Assembly: GCA_041664945.1 (NCBI GenBank)
Contig: JBAYJY010000255.1
Location: 1 to 5,036 of the forward strand
DNA length: 5,036 bases
Reading direction: 5' to 3'
Source: JBAYJY01 sp041664945
GTDB lineage: Bacteria; UBP15; UBA6099
Made by a program: the position numbers and the translations under genes. Positions 1 through 3,992 of this stretch are shown here, piece after piece (position 1 is the stretch's first letter; each line of letters opens with the position of its first letter). Below the pieces are notes generated by a model. It made no database searches. It was given only the letters and a program-made list of their open reading frames with translations, and was not told the origin of the DNA.

Positions 1-9
1 AAACCTCCT
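1..9 (-). promoter_or_regulatory. Shine-Dalgarno of a divergent gene starting outside the window
   Basis: Read on the minus strand, positions 9-4 spell AGGAGG, a perfect anti-16S match, followed by TTT to the window edge. A start codon at normal spacing would fall a few bases beyond position 1. This therefore looks like the ribosome binding site of a gene transcribed leftward, divergent from the ligase. The gene itself is not visible, so nothing can be said of its product. Confidence 0.5.
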
Positions 10-31
10 CTGATTTTAAATATTCCCGATA

Positions 32-45
32 TATGATATTATATT
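32..45 (+). promoter_or_regulatory. candidate -10 region for the ligase/ACT operon
   Basis: Two overlapping -10-like hexamers lie here: TATGAT at 32-37 and TATATT at 40-45. Either would give a leader of roughly 30-40 bases before the ATG at 85. Neither has a convincing -35 (TCTGAT at 9-14 for the first, TAAATA at 17-22 for the second). The segment overlaps the minus-strand -10, so the two divergent promoters would compete or be co-regulated. Weak call. Confidence 0.3.
38..43 (-). promoter_or_regulatory. candidate -10 box of the divergent leftward gene
   Basis: The minus strand reads TATAAT exactly at 43-38. Transcription would start near 31, giving a short leader that runs into the AGGAGG at 9-4. 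I see no good -35 box at 16-18 bp spacing (around 60-67), so the call rests on the -10 consensus and on its agreement with the downstream Shine-Dalgarno. The region is AT-rich, so a chance match is possible. Confidence 0.4.
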
Positions 46-71
46 GAATCGTTGGAAATATTCGCTTCATT

Positions 72-75
72 GGAG
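72..75 (+). promoter_or_regulatory. ribosome binding site fixing the ligase start
   Basis: GGAG at 72-75 lies nine bases before the ATG at 85, a normal spacing. It abuts the ATG at 76 with no spacer, and no Shine-Dalgarno precedes the TTG at 52. This selects 85 as the start. Confidence 0.65.
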
Positions 76-84
76 ATGCCTGCC

Positions 85-1383
85 ATGTTTTGGGACAAGG
101 AAAAAGAAACACTCGACAGGAAACAGATTGAGGAATTGCAGTCGGAGCGGCTGCGCGAAGTTGTCGCCCGCGCCGTGAAGTCCGAATTCTATTCAAAAAA
201 GTTCAAGGAATGCGGCGTCGACCCCGGCTCAATCCGCGGGCTTCAGGACCTGGCGAAGCTGCCTTTCACCGCGAAACAGGACTTGCGCGACCATTTCCCG
301 TTCGGCTTTCTCACGGTTGACAGGAAGCAAATCGTGCGTCTGCACGCGTCTTCCGGCACCACCGGCAAATCGACCGCCGTTCTCTACACGCGCAGCGACC
401 TCGACAACTGGACGGAGATGCTCGCCCGCTGCCTCACGATGTCAGGCGTGACCGCGGACGACGTATTCCAGAACATGACGGGCTACGGGATGTTCACCGG
501 CGGCCTCGGCATGCATTACGGCGCCGAGCGGGTAGGGGCGCTCGCTATTCCGATGGGGGCTGGAAACACAAAGTGGCAGATCGCGAACATGAAGGCGTAC
601 GGGACGACGGTTTTTCACGCGACGCCGAGTTACGCGCTGCACCTCTGCGAGGAGATCGCCGCTGAAGGGATCGATCCGCGCAAGGATCTGAAACTGAGAA
701 TCGGCCTGCTTGGCGCCGAGCCGTATTCTGAGGGCACGCGCAAAAAGGTTCAGGACGCGCTCGGCATAGACGTGTTCAACTCGTTCGGGCTTTCGGAGAT
801 GAACGGGCCGGGCGTGGCGTTTGAGTGCGAAGAAAAGAACGGAATGCATTTATGGGAAGACCATTACATATTAGAGCTATTGAATCCGGCGACTCTCGAG
901 CCGGTGGCCGAGGGTGAGAAGGGCGAGATGGTGATGACGACGCTGACGCGCGAGGGGATGCCGCTGATCCGCTACCGTACGCGGGATCTGACCTCCGTGT
1001 TGCCCGGCGAATGTCCCTGCGGGCGGCATCACAGGCGCATCGCGCGTATCACCGGACGCAGCGACGACATGATGATCATCAAAGGCGTTAACGTTTTCCC
1101 GTCGCAGATCGAGGACGTGCTGATGGCGATGCCGGAGGTCGGCTGCAACTATCAGATCGAGCTGATGAGGAAGGAAGGCGCTGACCATATCGTGGTGAAC
1201 GTCGAGGTCGGCGAGACATTCTTCAAGGGAGACATAACAGATTTAAACAAGTTGCAGCGCAAGATACAGGAGCGGTTGCGCGAGGAGACGCTTGTTAAGC
1301 CCGAAGTGAGGCTGCTGGAGCCGAACGCGCTGCCGCGCAGCATGGGCAAGGCCGTCCGGGTTGTTGACAAAAGAGAACTGTGA
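85..1383 (+). CDS. paaK: phenylacetate-CoA ligase family protein (AMP-forming aryl-CoA ligase)
   Basis: This cytoplasmic enzyme is predicted to activate phenylacetate or a related aryl acid with ATP and CoA, via an acyl-adenylate, to the CoA thioester (EC 6.2.1.30 type). Of 432 residues, a usual PaaK length, the first read MFWDKEKETLDR, matching the family's typical N-terminus. That match and the GGAG at 72-75 favour ATG 85 over the in-frame TTG at 52. Visible motifs are the phosphate-binding loop ASSGTTGKST (88-97), FGLSEMNGPG (234-243, adenine-site region), RYRTRD (296-301, ribose-binding Asp301), CPCGRHHRRI (310-319), the hinge GRSDDM (324-329) and KGVNVFPSQIE (333-343). The C-terminal AMP-binding_C_2 lid ends in SMGKAVRVVD, where Lys422 is the likely catalytic lysine. 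The gene is first in an operon with the ACT-domain gene 12 bases downstream. In many anaerobes this pair lies beside indolepyruvate:ferredoxin oxidoreductase genes, which are not seen here. Substrate specificity cannot be read from the sequence. Confidence 0.92.
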   Translation: MFWDKEKETLDRKQIEELQSERLREVVARAVKSEFYSKKFKECGVDPGSIRGLQDLAKLPFTAKQDLRDHFPFGFLTVDRKQIVRLHASSGTTGKSTAVLYTRSDLDNWTEMLARCLTMSGVTADDVFQNMTGYGMFTGGLGMHYGAERVGALAIPMGAGNTKWQIANMKAYGTTVFHATPSYALHLCEEIAAEGIDPRKDLKLRIGLLGAEPYSEGTRKKVQDALGIDVFNSFGLSEMNGPGVAFECEEKNGMHLWEDHYILELLNPATLEPVAEGEKGEMVMTTLTREGMPLIRYRTRDLTSVLPGECPCGRHHRRIARITGRSDDMMIIKGVNVFPSQIEDVLMAMPEVGCNYQIELMRKEGADHIVVNVEVGETFFKGDITDLNKLQRKIQERLREETLVKPEVRLLEPNALPRSMGKAVRVVDKREL

Positions 1384-1387
1384 GGAG
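1383..1387 (+). promoter_or_regulatory. ribosome binding site of the ACT-domain gene
   Basis: AGGAG at 1383-1387 overlaps the last base of the ligase stop codon and sits eight bases before the ATG at 1396. Its position over the upstream stop fits coupled translation in a two-gene operon. Confidence 0.75.
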
Positions 1388-1395
1388 CAAATAAA

Positions 1396-1824
1396 ATGGC
1401 GTTACAGGTAAACGTATTCATGCAGAATCAGCCGGGCCGCTTGGCGAAGATGGTTCACGTCATGGCGGAAGCCGGAGTAAATATCAGAGCGACGACGATC
1501 GCATCGTCCGAGGGATTCGGAGTCGCAAAATTTTTGGTCGACCGGCCGGCGGAAGCGGCGGCTGCGTTGAAGGCCGCGGGGCTGTCGGCGGCGCTCCAGA
1601 GCGTTGTCGCGGTGAAGATGGACGACAGAGCGGGAGGGCTCGATAAAATCCTTCCGCTGCTCAGCGCGCAGAATGTGAATGTCAAAGACGCTTACGGGTT
1701 CATACTCGCAAGGGGCTCCGAAGCGGTTTTTGTTTTCGAGGTGGAGAACCCGGACGAAACGGAAAAGTTTCTGCGTGAGGGCGGCTGCGAAGTCATGACC
1801 GCCTACAGCCTGTACGGACTGTGA
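1396..1824 (+). CDS. tandem ACT-domain protein, partner of the PaaK-type ligase
   Basis: A small cytoplasmic protein of 142 residues made of two ACT domains and no catalytic domain. The first spans about residues 3-72 and carries the ligand-site turn NQPGRL (11-16) followed by a helix and the strand AGVNIRATTIA (26-36). The second spans about 70-140, with DDRAGGLDKIL (76-86) and QNVNVKDAYGFI (92-103) as the equivalent elements. ACT domains bind amino acids or similar small ligands, usually at a dimer interface, and regulate metabolic enzymes. Stand-alone double-ACT proteins (COG4747-like) are known neighbours of PaaK-type ligases in anaerobic bacteria and archaea. Only 12 bases separate it from the ligase stop, and its RBS overlaps that stop, so the two are surely co-transcribed. 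I infer that it senses an aromatic or branched amino acid and adjusts ligase activity; this is not shown by the sequence. No membrane segment or signal peptide is present. Confidence 0.88.
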   Translation: MALQVNVFMQNQPGRLAKMVHVMAEAGVNIRATTIASSEGFGVAKFLVDRPAEAAAALKAAGLSAALQSVVAVKMDDRAGGLDKILPLLSAQNVNVKDAYGFILARGSEAVFVFEVENPDETEKFLREGGCEVMTAYSLYGL

Positions 1825-1844
1825 AAGAACAAATGGCGGCCTTA

Positions 1845-1858
1845 GGCGCTGGGCGCTG
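1845..1858 (+). repeat. two tandem copies of a GC-rich heptamer
   Basis: GGCGCTG occurs at 1845-1851 and again at 1852-1858, directly joined and identical. The repeat lies 20 bases after the ACT gene's stop codon. With two copies only, it may be a remnant of a longer simple repeat or chance. Confidence 0.5.
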
Positions 1859-1863
1859 ATATG

Positions 1864-1878
1864 TGGCTTTAAAGCCGC
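1864..1878. repeat. inverted repeat after the ACT gene
   Basis: The perfect palindrome GGCTTTAAAGCC (1866-1877) can fold as a hairpin with stem GTGGCT/AGCCGC (one G-T pair) and loop TTAA. No T-run follows on the plus strand, so it is not a standard intrinsic terminator. A palindromic protein-binding site or an mRNA 3'-end stabiliser are equally possible. Confidence 0.4.
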
Positions 1879-1882
1879 ACCC

Positions 1883-1916
1883 TGTTGCAAAAAAACCACA
1901 GTTTTTGTAAACAACA
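1883..1916. repeat. nested inverted repeat with A/T-tract stem
   Basis: TGTTG (1883-1887) plus CAAAAA (1888-1893) can pair with TTTTTG (1902-1907) and CAACA (1912-1916). This gives an inner 6-bp stem with an 8-base loop and an outer 5-bp stem, offset by a 4-base bulge (1908-1911). The stems are AT-rich and weak as a terminator. The arrangement could be an operator or simply a low-complexity coincidence. Confidence 0.4.
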
Positions 1917-1960
1917 ACCCCAATGTATTATTTGTTGAATTAGAAAAATGGCTTTATTAC

Positions 1961-1970
1961 TGGTATAAAT
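1961..1970 (+). promoter_or_regulatory. candidate extended -10 promoter for the DUF2330 gene
   Basis: TGGTATAAAT carries the extended -10 TGn motif at 1961-1963 directly before TATAAA at 1964-1969. A poor -35 (TAGAAA, 1941-1946) lies at 17-bp spacing, but extended -10 promoters tolerate that. Transcription would start near 1976 and leave a leader of about 140 bases before the gene at 2116. Inferred from sequence match only. Confidence 0.4.
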
Positions 1971-2106
1971 AATTCCAACAGTTTATCGCCGGTTAGCATG
2001 ATTTTTGATCTATACAACTATTGTATTCTCTTAACATTGTAGAAAAGTAAGTCCGAGGCTCCGGATATAGCGGCAATTAATTCGTAGAAATCCGGGTTCA
2101 GAAAGC

Positions 2107-2110
2107 GAGG
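2107..2110 (+). promoter_or_regulatory. ribosome binding site of the DUF2330 gene
   Basis: GAGG at 2107-2110 is five bases before the ATG at 2116 and only two before the in-frame GTG at 2113. This favours the ATG as start. A third in-frame ATG at 2128 has only a weak GGGA close to it. Confidence 0.5.
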
Positions 2111-2115
2111 CAGTG

Positions 2116-3792
2116 ATGAAAGGGAAAATGAGTCACGGCTTTGACTCTAACTTTTCAAGACTTCTAAATAGGGCCGGCGCAACCGACAGGCGCTTTATTC
2201 ATTCGTGGAAATTTTTATTTGTCGCGCTGATATTCCTGTTGGTTGCGATTGCGATTCAGCGTGAAGCGGCGGCTGACGGGCTTTCAATCGGTCTATATGG
2301 GGCATATACCGAGTTGTCGCAGAAAGCGGTGATAATCTGCGGCGCTTCCCAGGAAACGCTATATCTCTCGACGACTTTCAAGAGCGACGTCCCTTTAGCC
2401 GACCAAGTTTGGATAGTGCCCGTGTTGTCAAAAACGCCGCCTGTTGTGGAAAAAGGCGATCATAATATGTTTGAAATTCTTCCATACGCAATCGCTTACG
2501 CCATCCATGATCGTGAAAGAAATCGCGGATACGCGGGACGGGTTATCGTCTACAAAGAAACCCAACTCGACATTTACAACACGGCGGTAATTGAAGTTGA
2601 TACCTTAGCGGAATTAGTCGGATGGCTGGAATCGAAAGGGTATATTGTTCCAGACGGCGTGAAACCGCTATTGGATTACTACGTACAGAAAGACGCATAT
2701 TTTGTGGTCAATCGCATAGACCTCAAGACAAAACACTCTAAAAATTACGGGAAGATCGAATTTTATAAAAATTTCGGAAACTTGAGTCTTAAAGAACAAT
2801 ACGATGTATTGGACGGCATTCGTATCACATCTGCTTTTGGCGAAAACTTCAACTATGAAAGCAGCGATCTTAAAAGCTTAATCAGCAAAAGCGAGTTTGT
2901 GGCGCTACGTCAACTGTATGAGCGCGCGCATGAAGAAGGCATTGAGCGGCCAGAGGAGCAGGAAAGACTGGGAAAATATTACGAAAAGGAATATGAGATT
3001 ACAAGATGGATCTATGATCTTAGAAGCGACATATATGGACTGATATACGGATATGCGACTCCAATAAAAATAACGTCTCAACCCGAGGAATGTAATTTCC
3101 CGTTGGTAATCAGCAGTGGTTCGAAAGATGCATTGATGGAAATCCAGCTTGCCGTGTTTGGATCGTCGGTAATGAAAGACGTCTCCGGCATTTTAAGGAA
3201 CGAAGTTAAGTCCCCCTATGGCGGAATTGTAGATTACGGCTTTCTTTCCGAACCATTTGACGCGAATGAAAATTTTCTGGCCCAATATTTAGAAAGTTCG
3301 GAAACGGAAGGCATGAAACACGTCACTTATTACTGGTGGCAAACTCGCCCGGCCTCTCTGACGAAAGACGCGGTTTTCACATCAGACGACGGAGTGGCGT
3401 TCGATATCACGAAAGGCATGAACATTGTAGGAAACCCATTTAACAGAAATCTGTACGCGAATGAACTCGTCAAAGATAATCAGGCTTTCTGGGTGTACGA
3501 CCCCGCAGTTGAGAATGGGTGGGGCCGCCGGGAATACCTGCTTCCCTGCGAAGCGGGCATGCTGCATTCATCAGAGATTTTCCGCGTTATTATCAATTCC
3601 GAAAAGGCTGACAAGAATACGTGTCTGGCCGCTTACGCCAAGAATAAGGGATGGCGGCTGGTCGCAAAACCAGGTTTTCTTAGTCAGGACCGCTTTGATA
3701 ATAAACCTTTGTTTTTCCGTCCTTCCCGCAAGGAATACATGGAATCGGATGTCGGTATTGACGGCATGGGATACTGGATATATTTCAAATAG
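2116..3792 (+). CDS. exported protein with a split DUF2330 domain
   Basis: 558 residues counted from ATG 2116. A long charged N-region (1-32) precedes a hydrophobic core (33-47) and an AAA-D site (51-54), so a signal peptide or an N-terminal anchor sends it outside the cytoplasm. The mature part resembles DUF2330 (PF10092). A beta-rich start runs from about residue 55, with QKAVIICGASQETLYL (69-84) and VWIVPVLSKTPPV (98-110). The typical YNTAVIEVDTLAELVGWLESKGYIVPDG (154-181) and the strand DAYFVVNRIDL (193-203) follow. The pattern resumes with TPIKITSQPEECNFPLVIS (315-333) and ends near HVTYYWWQTRPASLTKDAVF (402-421). Between them, residues about 206-312 are a charged, helix-prone insertion. 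A further 135-residue tail (about 423-558) matches nothing I know. Four cysteines (75, 326, 478, 503) remain after cleavage. The function of DUF2330 is unknown. GC is lower than in the flanking genes. The family call is from remembered pattern, not a search. Confidence 0.72.
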   Translation: MKGKMSHGFDSNFSRLLNRAGATDRRFIHSWKFLFVALIFLLVAIAIQREAAADGLSIGLYGAYTELSQKAVIICGASQETLYLSTTFKSDVPLADQVWIVPVLSKTPPVVEKGDHNMFEILPYAIAYAIHDRERNRGYAGRVIVYKETQLDIYNTAVIEVDTLAELVGWLESKGYIVPDGVKPLLDYYVQKDAYFVVNRIDLKTKHSKNYGKIEFYKNFGNLSLKEQYDVLDGIRITSAFGENFNYESSDLKSLISKSEFVALRQLYERAHEEGIERPEEQERLGKYYEKEYEITRWIYDLRSDIYGLIYGYATPIKITSQPEECNFPLVISSGSKDALMEIQLAVFGSSVMKDVSGILRNEVKSPYGGIVDYGFLSEPFDANENFLAQYLESSETEGMKHVTYYWWQTRPASLTKDAVFTSDDGVAFDITKGMNIVGNPFNRNLYANELVKDNQAFWVYDPAVENGWGRREYLLPCEAGMLHSSEIFRVIINSEKADKNTCLAAYAKNKGWRLVAKPGFLSQDRFDNKPLFFRPSRKEYMESDVGIDGMGYWIYFK

Positions 3793-3847
3793 CGTTTTGC
3801 CTGCTAAAAGCCACGCATCCAATTAACAATGAGTTATCGGCAAGAGC

Positions 3848-3871
3848 GCCCGGTTGCGGCTTGTTATTTTT
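3848..3871 (+). terminator. weak candidate intrinsic terminator of the DUF2330 gene
   Basis: GCC(C)G at 3848-3852 can pair with CGGC at 3857-3860 around a GTTG loop, with one bulged C. CAAG (3841-3844) and CTTG (3860-3863) are an alternative outer pairing. A T-rich tract follows, ending in five Ts at 3867-3871. The hairpin is short and imperfect. Its place 56 bases after the stop codon and before the next promoter supports the call. Confidence 0.4.
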
Positions 3872-3904
3872 GAGGATGTTTGCTTTGGAAGCCGGAAGCG
3901 CCGA

Positions 3905-3933
3905 TTGCCGTTAAGTTAATGATATTGTATAAT
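3905..3933 (+). promoter_or_regulatory. sigma-70-type promoter of the carboxyltransferase gene
   Basis: TTGCCG at 3905-3910 and a perfect TATAAT at 3928-3933 are separated by exactly 17 bases, the best promoter match in the window. Transcription would begin near 3940, leaving a leader of about 53 bases before the ATG at 3993. It makes the last gene a separate transcription unit from the DUF2330 gene. Confidence 0.7.
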
Positions 3934-3956
3934 AAGAATCAAAGAAATTGTTTTAA

Positions 3957-3979
3957 GGCTCCGGGAAGGGGCCATTTTT
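3957..3979 (+). terminator. hairpin plus T-run in the leader: possible attenuator
   Basis: GGCTCC (3957-3962) pairs with GGGGCC (3968-3973), six pairs including one G-T, around a GGGAA loop. It is followed at once by A and five Ts (3975-3979). This has the form of a compact intrinsic terminator, yet it lies after the promoter and directly before the ribosome binding site of the carboxyltransferase gene. It may be an attenuator, a translation-controlling stem, or a backup terminator for upstream transcripts. No alternative antiterminator partner is obvious in the short leader, and there is no ATG for a leader peptide. Confidence 0.45.
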
Positions 3980-3987
3980 AGAGGTGA
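3980..3987 (+). promoter_or_regulatory. ribosome binding site of the carboxyltransferase gene
   Basis: AGAGGTGA at 3980-3987 is a strong Shine-Dalgarno five bases before the ATG at 3993. It immediately follows the T-run of the leader hairpin, so folding of that hairpin could affect access by the ribosome. Confidence 0.75.
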
Positions 3988-3992
3988 CAGCT

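Larger units (their letters stand above)
1825..2112 (+). other. 288-bp intergenic region without a supported gene
   Basis: This gap separates the ligase/ACT operon from the DUF2330 gene. The first part (to about 1880) is GC-rich, with a tandem heptamer GGCGCTG at 1845-1858 and a palindrome GGCTTTAAAGCC at 1866-1877. Next comes a nested inverted repeat (1883-1916), then an AT-rich stretch (about 1920-2050) with an extended -10 promoter candidate. Only very short reading frames occur, for example 14 codons from the ATG at 1998, none with a ribosome binding site. I see no canonical hairpin plus T-run terminator for the ACT gene on the plus strand. Confidence 0.6.

Noticed and set aside
1883..1916. 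Intrinsic terminator for the ACT gene
   Set aside because: The stem is almost all A-T and the Ts lie in the stem rather than after a GC-rich hairpin, so it is listed only as an inverted repeat.
1402..1923. Minus-strand frame of 173 codons opposite the ACT gene
   Set aside because: It is antisense to a clear ACT-domain protein, has no recognisable domain and no Shine-Dalgarno that I could see.
2005..2029. TTGATC and TATTCT as a promoter for the DUF2330 gene
   Set aside because: The spacing is only 13 bases, too short for sigma-70; the extended -10 at 1961-1970 is better.
1998..2042. 14-codon frame in the gap before the DUF2330 gene, a possible leader peptide
   Set aside because: No ribosome binding site precedes it and it has no run of regulatory codons.
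3461..3826. Plus-strand frame of 121 codons overlapping the end of the DUF2330 gene
   Set aside because: Another frame of the same DNA; no recognisable domain, and the DUF2330 frame continues intact to 3792. I found no sign of a frameshift joining the two.
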